This document shows, in pieces, positions 1 through 6,511 of a stretch of DNA of 64,000 nucleotides (its first letter is position 1; every line of letters starts with the position of its first letter). Source of the DNA: Methanoregulaceae archaeon UBA467 (GTDB taxonomy: Archaea > Halobacteriota > Methanomicrobia > Methanomicrobiales > Methanospirillaceae); assembly GCA_002503825.1 (NCBI GenBank), contig DASP01000004.1, forward strand, positions 1 to 64,000, given 5' to 3'. The position numbers and the translations under genes are program-made. Under the pieces are notes generated by a model. It was not told the DNA's origin and did no database searches. It saw only the letters and a program-made list of their open reading frames with translations.

Positions 1-1326
1 CCTGTTGAACCCGGTTACAGCCGGAGCGTTTCCGGTATCCGGAAACGTCTGAAGCGATAAACTTGTACCGGTCCCGCTCAGTTCATTCCTCATTCCGGGC
101 GTCCGGTTTTCCGGGATATTGCCCGGGACCGCTGCCGCCTGGTTTCCGGGATTCATCCCGCTGCTGAGGGCATAGTTGTTGTCCCAGGGAATCCATTTTA
201 ATTTACCGTCGGTGGGATCGTCATACAGGTAGAAGTTCCTGCAGTTGCCACCGTAGGTATCCCAGTTCTGGATGACGGTGTTTGTCGCAAGCCAGCGAAG
301 GAATATGTCCACATCAAAGACCGCTTCGAGCTCTGCTCTCCATTGTTCCGGATCTGACAGACGTGTGTCTGAATTCAGGATTGTATAGAGTTCTTCCACG
401 TCACTCCAGTCCGAATCATCTTCATTGGTCTTCTTCTCAAAACAGGCGGTGTCAAAGGTCCCTTCAGCAAAGGTTGCGCCGTTGCCTTCGGGTTTGTATA
501 AATTCCCGGAATCATCCTCAAACTGGGTCTCTATTACCGTATCCTCAACGCTCTCGACCATTGTGTAGAGGCCGAAATATACCGGGCCCTCTCCATAGTC
601 CACATAGAGGCGGTAAAATGCAGTCTGTGGAGCAGCAACCCCGGATTCGCGGAATATCGACGGAACAATCATATCGCGCATCAGGGAGTCATCGTTATAG
701 GCACCCTGCAGGTTGAGTTCATCGAAGCCGTAGAACCGCTGGTTTTTGATTTTGGGGTAATCATCTTCGAACTTATCAAAATTCAGCTTGAGCGAGATCT
801 TATATGAGCCCTCATTCCATGAGCCCTGCAGCGAATTAAAGCCTTTAAAACGGATGCCGACGTGTTCCCATTCCAAACCCTCAAAGGTGACGTCTGCGGT
901 TACGTAGACAGGGTCGCTGTTACTGAACATATTGCCCATCCCCTGCCCTCTGCCTGGATTATCCGCTCCCTGCCCGGCCACGGGGGCTCCCTGTTGATCA
1001 GGCGTCCCTCCATTGGAATTCCCGCCGAATTCGCCGTACAGCTCGGTCATGTTCGCACGCATGATCTCCCAGTTCGCGGAATGGATGGTGATGGTCATGG
1101 TGCTGACCCGGTCACCGGGAAAGACCACGGAATAATCAGGGTCTGCTTTGTTGCTGTGCGACGGATCCGACATAATATCGTCGGTGGTTCCGGCAGTGTC
1201 CGCACCGGCTGCAGGGATACATACGCTGCAGATGGCAAGAACGGTGAGCACAAGTGCCAGGGATGCCGGAATTATCGATATTCTCCCGGTAATCCCGGGT
1301 ATACAGTTCACTGGCTTAGATCGCAT
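1..1326 (-). CDS. Exported CotH-type kinase-like surface protein (C-terminus outside window)
   Basis: Reading the minus strand from the ATG at 1326 gives an open frame of 442 codons that runs off the left edge, so the C-terminus is missing. A signal peptide (hydrophobic stretch about residues 17-42) is followed by a CotH-like domain. The segment LNLQGAYNDDSLMRDM (about residue 205) matches the family's LN-x(5)-ND-x(3)-RD pattern, and KWIPWDNN (about residue 375) matches its WIPWDxD pattern. CotH proteins are atypical kinases that phosphorylate spore-coat proteins in Bacillus; in archaea the target is unknown, and an exported one would act outside the membrane. A Gly/Asn/Gln-rich insert lies at about residues 100-125. 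The family call is firm. Catalytic activity is not shown. Confidence 0.8.
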   Translation of the reverse strand, partial: MRSKPVNCIPGITGRISIIPASLALVLTVLAICSVCIPAAGADTAGTTDDIMSDPSHSNKADPDYSVVFPGDRVSTMTITIHSANWEIMRANMTELYGEFGGNSNGGTPDQQGAPVAGQGADNPGRGQGMGNMFSNSDPVYVTADVTFEGLEWEHVGIRFKGFNSLQGSWNEGSYKISLKLNFDKFEDDYPKIKNQRFYGFDELNLQGAYNDDSLMRDMIVPSIFRESGVAAPQTAFYRLYVDYGEGPVYFGLYTMVESVEDTVIETQFEDDSGNLYKPEGNGATFAEGTFDTACFEKKTNEDDSDWSDVEELYTILNSDTRLSDPEQWRAELEAVFDVDIFLRWLATNTVIQNWDTYGGNCRNFYLYDDPTDGKLKWIPWDNNYALSSGMNPGNQAAAVPGNIPENRTPGMRNELSGTGTSLSLQTFPDTGNAPAVTGFNR

Positions 1327-1492
1327 ATAACAATCAGGTTTGACATATTGTTAAATATATTTTACTATTAGTTTTTTGTTATTTACAATAAGTCGAATAC
1401 TGCACTACCGAAGCCGCATCCCGGGCAGACCCTGGCCGCGACAAGTGTCCCGGCAGGTGGTATATATCCCGCCGGTTCTGGTGTTCACCGGA

Positions 1493-2866
1493 TCACATGC
1501 GGATGGTTCCCCGTGAATACGAGGCCCATATGCCGAACAGCCCGACAATGAAGAAAAGGGCAAATGTCATCGTGACGCTGTGCTGCAGTTCGGGATAGAC
1601 GGGAGGGGAGATCGGCCGGGAACCGATAAAGAGGGACAAGACAATCATCGCTGCCGCCATGCTGATCATCTGGCCTGCCGCTCTCATCGTGGAGACCATT
1701 GCCGAGGCGACACCAAGGTGACGGACGTCCACCGAGCTCATTATCGCGTTCGTGTTCGGGGACGAAAAGAGCCCGTACCCAAAACCAAGAATTATCAACC
1801 CGGCAATGATGAGCGGCAGGGGCGTTGACGGTGAGAGGAGCGCCATCAGCGCGAGTCCTGCAGTGGTAAAGGCCATCCCGGCAGTGGCGAGGATCCCGGG
1901 CTCGATACGGTCTGAAAAGGAGCCGGCCAGGGGAGAGACGACCATCTGCACGACCGGCATGGTGACGAGGATGATACCGGTTGTCTGGGGGTCGAGACCG
2001 CGGTTGTACTGCAGGTAGAGACTCATGAGGAATCCCACGGCAAACACGATCGCGTAGTTGATCATCGCGGCGAGGTTTGAAAGAACAAATGTCCTGTTGT
2101 TCCGGAACACCGAAAGATCAAGCATAGGGTAGGGAAAATGACGCTCCCACCGGTAAAACCCGTACAGGAAGACAGCTCCTGAGGCCATCCATATCACGCC
2201 GTCCGGTCCGGGCAGCAGGGTGAGACCGTATAACGCCCCGATAAGCATTATGCAATAGAGTATCGCCCCGGCAATGTCGAACCGCTGACCTGCAGGTTCT
2301 GCCCATTCCCCGCGTATGTATCCGAGCGTGAGGACCATGACGACGATCCCGATGGGAACGTTTAACAAAAATATGCTCTGCCACCCGGCCTGCTGTGTGA
2401 GGATGCCGCCGAGAAACGGCCCGATGGAAAGGCCGGCATACACCGTGGCGGTAATAATCCCGATCGCCCGTCCCCGCTCCCCGGGAGAAAATACCGCAGT
2501 AATAATGGCAATAGAAGTTGCAAAGACCATGGAACCTCCCAGTCCCTGGACGATCCTTGCAGCGATGATGACGTATCCGGACCACGAGAGGGCAGCAAAT
2601 AACGAACCCACGATAAAAAGGATGTTTCCAAGAATAAAGAGACGTTTCCGGCCATACATATCGGCGAGCTTACCGAAAGGGATGATACACACCGCTGCGG
2701 TGAGCAGGTATGCCGAGGTGACCCACCCCATGCTCACTGCATCGAGACCAAAGTCTGACCCGATAGCCGGAAGCGCCACATTGATCGAGGAAACGGTGTA
2801 CGGGACAAGAAAAGAGGCAAGGGATGTAACGAGGAGGAGGATCCTCTTCTCAACCGTAAGGGTCAC
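1493..2866 (-). CDS. MFS drug/proton antiporter, DHA2 (EmrB/QacA) type
   Basis: This 457-residue integral membrane protein has 12-14 hydrophobic segments. It carries the MFS motif A as GKLADMYGRKR (about residues 65-75) and the antiporter motif C as GLSIGPFLGGIL (about residues 143-154), both diagnostic of drug/proton exporters. The expected role is proton-driven export of drugs or other amphipathic compounds across the cytoplasmic membrane; the substrate cannot be read from the sequence. It starts at a GTG and no upstream ATG in frame improves it. It stands alone between the CotH-like gene and a divergent spacer, and no regulator is adjacent on the same strand. Confidence 0.85.
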   Translation of the reverse strand: MTLTVEKRILLLVTSLASFLVPYTVSSINVALPAIGSDFGLDAVSMGWVTSAYLLTAAVCIIPFGKLADMYGRKRLFILGNILFIVGSLFAALSWSGYVIIAARIVQGLGGSMVFATSIAIITAVFSPGERGRAIGIITATVYAGLSIGPFLGGILTQQAGWQSIFLLNVPIGIVVMVLTLGYIRGEWAEPAGQRFDIAGAILYCIMLIGALYGLTLLPGPDGVIWMASGAVFLYGFYRWERHFPYPMLDLSVFRNNRTFVLSNLAAMINYAIVFAVGFLMSLYLQYNRGLDPQTTGIILVTMPVVQMVVSPLAGSFSDRIEPGILATAGMAFTTAGLALMALLSPSTPLPLIIAGLIILGFGYGLFSSPNTNAIMSSVDVRHLGVASAMVSTMRAAGQMISMAAAMIVLSLFIGSRPISPPVYPELQHSVTMTFALFFIVGLFGIWASYSRGTIRM

Positions 2867-3260
2867 GAAAGATTAGGTTTGACCGGGATGAGGATATTCC
2901 TTACTGGAAACCCGCTCAGGTTTTACCCTGGAATTCAGCATGTCCGGGAGAGAATGTCCTTTACAAAAACGGGTAAAAAGTGAGTTTCATGGTTTCGTGC
3001 ACCTGATCCATGAGTCCCGTAATGCGATCACGTCCGGGAAAGGTATCCCGGATCATCGTATCCAGCTTTTTCTTATCATTAATACAGTATCAACCCGGAA
3101 AACCGGCAATGACAGATATTTTTTAATATACACCCCGGCCTCGTCTTTTCAGGATACTGTCCGGCAGGTCTTAGGTGATATAAGGTACCTTTAAAAATCA
3201 ATATCTCATAAGTTAATATTATATTACTAAATGTAATACATATAATACATCTGGAAAACT
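2867..3260. other. Intergenic spacer with divergent promoters
   Basis: This 394-base spacer lies between the divergent MFS gene and the DUF2178 gene. An 84-codon plus-strand frame at 2940-3194 has no recognisable family, no good ribosome-binding site and unremarkable composition, so it is not called. The last 70 bases are very AT-rich and hold the promoter of the DUF2178/HTH pair. Confidence 0.6.
3214..3250 (+). promoter_or_regulatory. Promoter and direct-repeat operator candidate for the DUF2178/HTH pair
   Basis: An AT-rich TATA-like element (TTATATTA, 3219-3226) would place the start of transcription near 3247. The octamer TAATACAT occurs twice in direct orientation (3234-3241 and 3243-3250), on the predicted start site. 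The second gene of the operon encodes an HTH protein, so autorepression at these repeats is a reasonable inference. Confidence 0.4.
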
Positions 3261-3794
3261 ATGAAGCAAAATACTTTTTACATTCTCGCCGGGATCGTGG
3301 GCCTGATTGAGGTCGGTCTGTTCTATCTGTCGGTAGAGTACCGGAATCCAATGCTTATCACCGGTGCGTTTATAATCGGAGTCCTCCTCCTGTATGCAGC
3401 ACAACGCAGGATTACAGACCGGCAGGTGGATGAACGGGCTGCCCTTATCACGCAGAAGGCAGGGGTGACGACCTTCACGGTATTCTGGGTGGTTTTTTTT
3501 GCAACCAGCCTTGGCAGTGCAGTGATGGGTCTTGGAGCGCCAGGTTTTCCACACAGTTCCCCCCCGCCCAAAGGAGGACCCGGTGTGCTGAACGTGAGCC
3601 TGAATTCACCTGACGCAGGGCCGGGAATACCGGACGCAGGTGCGGGCGTACCGAATGACGGGCTGATCCGCCTCGGATATTTCGGTTACATTCAGCTTGC
3701 ACTTCTTTTCCTGATGTTCTTCCTCTATGTCGGGTTTCGGATCTACTATGCCCGGAAGTACGGGGAGTGGGAAACGGATGAAGAACAGGATTAA
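3261..3794 (+). CDS. DUF2178-like membrane protein
   Basis: The 177-residue protein has two N-terminal hydrophobic segments (about residues 5-23 and 31-46), a charged stretch (DRQVDERAALITQKAG), a third hydrophobic segment (about 72-95), a Pro/Gly-rich loop facing out, and a final membrane segment (about 135-160) with a charged tail. Membrane proteins of this kind are commonly encoded directly before a small Xre-type HTH gene in archaea and Gram-positives; their biochemical role is not established. Here its 3' end overlaps the HTH gene by 17 bases, so the two are co-transcribed and probably translationally coupled. The repeat-rich loop (DAGPGIPDAGAG) is probably lineage-specific. Confidence 0.65.
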   Translation: MKQNTFYILAGIVGLIEVGLFYLSVEYRNPMLITGAFIIGVLLLYAAQRRITDRQVDERAALITQKAGVTTFTVFWVVFFATSLGSAVMGLGAPGFPHSSPPPKGGPGVLNVSLNSPDAGPGIPDAGAGVPNDGLIRLGYFGYIQLALLFLMFFLYVGFRIYYARKYGEWETDEEQD

Positions 3795-3978
3795 GGTCTT
3801 CCGGGCGATGCATGACCTCACGCAGGAGGCGCTCGCTCATGACCTCGGGGTCACCCGGCAGACCATTCTCGCAATTGAGAAAGGGAAGTATGATCCGTCG
3901 CTGGACCTTACCTTTAAAATTGCACGTTATTTCGGTGTGAGTATCGACGAGATCTTCATCTATGGTGAAACGGCGTGA
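3778..3978 (+). CDS. Small Xre/YozG-type HTH transcriptional regulator
   Basis: The ATG at 3778 gives a 66-residue protein that is almost entirely one helix-turn-helix domain: MTxxALAxxLGVTRQTI-like helices at residues 11-30, then IEKGKYDPSLDLTFKIARYF and a C-terminal SIDEIF motif. That is the standard layout of the small Xre regulators (YozG/YgzD type) paired with DUF2178 membrane proteins. An upstream in-frame start at 3727 would only add codons that read the end of the membrane-protein gene in another frame, so it is not used. It overlaps the upstream gene by 17 bases. It probably represses its own operon. Confidence 0.85.
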   Translation: MKNRIKVFRAMHDLTQEALAHDLGVTRQTILAIEKGKYDPSLDLTFKIARYFGVSIDEIFIYGETA

Positions 3979-4257
3979 TACTTTTTTTCCCGGCCCGCTG
4001 ACTTCAGAACGGTTCTCATGACGGGCAGGGATTTATCGTTCACCCTTTCCCCGTATTTATCGCACCCCGTTTAAGGTTGCAGGCCTGTCACCCCTGACCC
4101 GGGACTGTGTTCAGTCACCTTCATTGAAGCGGTAGTACTTCGTCTTGTTCAGAATATCGGTTGGGCTTGTGCCAGTACCAAAGTCGGAACAAAGACCTGT
4201 CCGGGATCCGCGAAGGATGGAATGGTCCGGTTGAACCTGTACAAAATACCCGGGAGC

Positions 4258-4265
4258 AAAAAAAA
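4258..4265 (-). terminator. Poly-T terminator for the marker-8 gene
   Basis: Eight consecutive A on the plus strand, read as U8 on the minus transcript, lie three bases past the stop codon of the gene ending at 4269. Archaeal RNA polymerase terminates at such U-tracts. Confidence 0.45.
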
Positions 4266-4268
4266 GAA

Positions 4269-5135
4269 TTATACGAGTGGTTCCGGGTGCTGGTCCCGCG
4301 TGTAGGGAAGCGGTGTAGTGAGCACGACCACCTGTGATGGTGTGGCCGCGATTTTTGTGAGGATGAGATCTTTTGCCGCACGGGTCATGGCAAAAACAGG
4401 GATGGCAGCGCCCGCCTGAAGAAGGGCATGTTTCCCCGCATACTCCCTGACCGCCCGCGATGCGCATGCGGTGAGAATGTCTGAAGACCTTCCGAGGCGT
4501 TCTGCACATTCATCGCTTATACCTGACGTATGAACGGCGATGATGAATGCCTCCGGATATTGCTCCCTGATTTTTTCTGATTCATCCGGGCTTGTCACCG
4601 TCACCGCGACCTTTGAAAAGCCATTGGATGCTGCAACGCTGACCCCTTTGAACTGGGTCAGGCCTGCATCAGACGGGTTGACGACAATCCCTCCGGCCAG
4701 CCGGATCGCAGATATTACCTCCGGGAGAGGGGTTGTTTTAACCAGCCCTGACATCCTGCCCCCGATACCCTGAACCAGGGCCGGGCTATCCGCGATCACG
4801 GTGCCGGCCCCGTCACAGACAATTACCGCGGCATCAAGCATACCATGTGAGATTCCGAAACTTACCAGTTCGGATGCACCGAACCCGACAAACTCACTCT
4901 CCATGGTCACCTCCCTGTCAGCGGTACACATGCCAAAGGAGCTGATACGGAACCTGATGTTTTCCGCAACCTCGTCAGGCGAGATCGTGTGAACCGGTCG
5001 TGCAAAGCGCCTGGCAAGAGGGCATTCCCTGATCAGCGGGTCTCCGACAGATATCACCCTGCCGTTTCGTATGACAACCCGTGTTTTTCCTATCGCCTCG
5101 ATGATATGTTCGTCTGAGTGTTCCTCTTCTGACAC
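4269..5135 (-). CDS. Methanogenesis marker protein 8 family (DUF2099)
   Basis: The 288-residue soluble protein matches the methanogenesis marker 8 family. It has an N-terminal segment HIIEAIGKTRVVIRNGRVI, a Cys-bearing ECPLARRFA motif, a region with GMCTADREV, and a C-terminal half with conserved VVNPSDAGLTQFKGVSVAA. The family occurs essentially only in methanogens and close relatives, and its function is not known. The start is a GTG at 5135, preceded by AGGAGA at a good distance. The gene stands alone, and its start faces away from the surface-protein gene at 5314. Confidence 0.8.
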   Translation of the reverse strand: MSEEEHSDEHIIEAIGKTRVVIRNGRVISVGDPLIRECPLARRFARPVHTISPDEVAENIRFRISSFGMCTADREVTMESEFVGFGASELVSFGISHGMLDAAVIVCDGAGTVIADSPALVQGIGGRMSGLVKTTPLPEVISAIRLAGGIVVNPSDAGLTQFKGVSVAASNGFSKVAVTVTSPDESEKIREQYPEAFIIAVHTSGISDECAERLGRSSDILTACASRAVREYAGKHALLQAGAAIPVFAMTRAAKDLILTKIAATPSQVVVLTTPLPYTRDQHPEPLV

Positions 5136-5313
5136 TTCTGTTCTCTCCTTGCTTTTTGACGTCTGATCTTATCCTGCTTCGTTTATGTGAAAAAGACCAC
5201 TGAAATTGAAAATAAGGTATAATTCATGATGCTCCCTGAACCGGGACCCATACATGGAATACCGCGTCATCCTGCGACCATGAGCATGAGCATCGTAGTC
5301 ACCTGGATTTTTT

Positions 5314-6210
5314 TTAGTCCCTCTTCCTGCCCTGCACCGCCAATACGATAATTCCTGCGATGATGAGCGAACTGCAGATCACCGGAACGCCTGTCGGGGC
5401 CTGTGTTGTCGGCACGGTCGTTGGAGGTACTGTCGTCGGTATCGTTGTCGGCGGGGTCGTGGGGACGGTCGTCACCGTGGTCTGCGGGACGGGCCTGAAG
5501 GTGTAAAGCTCGACATTGTCAATATATCCTTCGGCATAATTTCCGGTGACATAATCCCCTTTCGTTGTTATCGCGAGTCGTTTCAGGAAATGAAGGTCCT
5601 GCCCGATCTGGACGAAATATCCCCAGAGAAATTCACCGGTCGCTTTTTCGGTGACTTTCAGGTCCGCGTTCTGGAGGCCGTCGTTATACCGCATCACCAC
5701 ATGATAGGTCGTATTATCCAGGAACTGCTTTGTTTCACAATCTTTCTGTGAACCGCAATACGAGGTGTAATAGCTCATTGCCGAATGGATATGGTTGTTC
5801 TGGTCTATGACACGGAGCTCCATCAGCCTCCCGTATTTCCCGTTCTCGAATATGGACAGGACGTTCGTACCCCTGCTGATATCCATCTCGTTGCTTGTGA
5901 CGCCAAAACGGAATGCACCGTCTTTACTTGTTGTAACCGGTGTAATATCATATTCGAGGACGAGATCACCGTTATCATAATCGATCGGGATAAAACTGTA
6001 TCCGTTCGTCCCTCCTTCGGTCTCGTAGTGGTATCTCCCGTTATCCCAGTAATAGCGGGACGGGTTATTGGTGGTCCAACCGGGATTCGATGAAAAGTCC
6101 GTGGAGTAGAGCACTACTTTCTCCTGCGCCCCGATGGCGGGCACGGTCTGGACAAGAAAAAGAATGCCGATACACAGGCATAAGATTTTTATTGGCAGTG
6201 TTTTTCGCAT
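5314..6210 (-). CDS. Stalked surface protein with LamG-like ectodomain
   Basis: The 298-residue exported protein has four parts in order. Residues 1-27 are a signal peptide (KILCLCIGILFLVQTVPAIGA). Residues about 30-245 are a beta-rich ectodomain that resembles concanavalin/LamG-type carbohydrate-binding folds. A low-complexity Thr/Pro stalk follows (PTTIPTTVPPTTVPTT), probably glycosylated, and the end is a C-terminal membrane anchor (CSSLIIAGIIVLAVQG) with the basic tail RKRD. The family assignment rests on the overall layout and on motifs such as FRFGVTSNEMDISRG, so the lectin-like reading is tentative. It lies head to head with the TPR gene. Confidence 0.6.
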   Translation of the reverse strand: MRKTLPIKILCLCIGILFLVQTVPAIGAQEKVVLYSTDFSSNPGWTTNNPSRYYWDNGRYHYETEGGTNGYSFIPIDYDNGDLVLEYDITPVTTSKDGAFRFGVTSNEMDISRGTNVLSIFENGKYGRLMELRVIDQNNHIHSAMSYYTSYCGSQKDCETKQFLDNTTYHVVMRYNDGLQNADLKVTEKATGEFLWGYFVQIGQDLHFLKRLAITTKGDYVTGNYAEGYIDNVELYTFRPVPQTTVTTVPTTPPTTIPTTVPPTTVPTTQAPTGVPVICSSLIIAGIIVLAVQGRKRD

Positions 6211-6362
6211 TAGTTGTACCTCGTTTTATCATTTTTCAGGAGGGGGTGGAGGCAATAAATATGCCCTTTCTATGATCGGGGTGCCGGAATGAACAGACAG
6301 CGATTATTTGTAATTGTATCTGCATAAATTCCTATAACTATTTCTAACTTCGATTTTTGCAA

Positions 6363-6374
6363 TTTAACTATATT
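6363..6374 (+). promoter_or_regulatory. TATA-like element for the TPR gene
   Basis: The sequence TTTAACTATATT would direct initiation about 25 bases downstream, near 6395. The transcript would then begin directly at the foot of the inverted repeat starting at 6398. Confidence 0.4.
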
Positions 6375-6397
6375 CCGGCAGTCTGCCTCCTGCAAAT

Positions 6398-6468
6398 GTG
6401 GTCCTCCTGAGGGAAAGATATATTGATGTGATAATCTGATTTAGCAATCAGGGATTCAGGGGGACCAC
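6398..6468 (+). ncRNA. Candidate structured 5' leader RNA of the TPR gene
   Basis: Bases 6398-6410 (GTGGTCCTCCTGA) pair with 6456-6468 (TCAGGGGGACCAC) over 13 base pairs with a single G-U wobble at 6405/6461. The wobble pairs only in plus-strand RNA. Inside the loop, CTGATT (6436-6441) pairs perfectly with AATCAG (6446-6451) around a TAGC tetraloop. The element sits between the TATA-like box and the TTG start at 6512. It does not match a riboswitch class I recognise. It could also be a DNA-level palindrome for a protein. Confidence 0.4.
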
Positions 6469-6511
6469 CACGTAACAAACGATATGTGTTCCTGACGAAG
6501 GGGGAGTCCGT

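Larger units (their letters stand above)
6211..6511. other. Divergent spacer with promoter and leader of the TPR gene
   Basis: This 301-base AT-rich region separates the stalked surface protein gene from the TPR gene. Its right half holds a TATA-like element and a long inverted repeat, entered separately. No gene is seen. Confidence 0.6.

Noticed and set aside
2940..3194. 84-codon plus-strand frame in the spacer
   Set aside because: No family, no ribosome-binding site or TATA spacing, and a composition typical of noncoding sequence.
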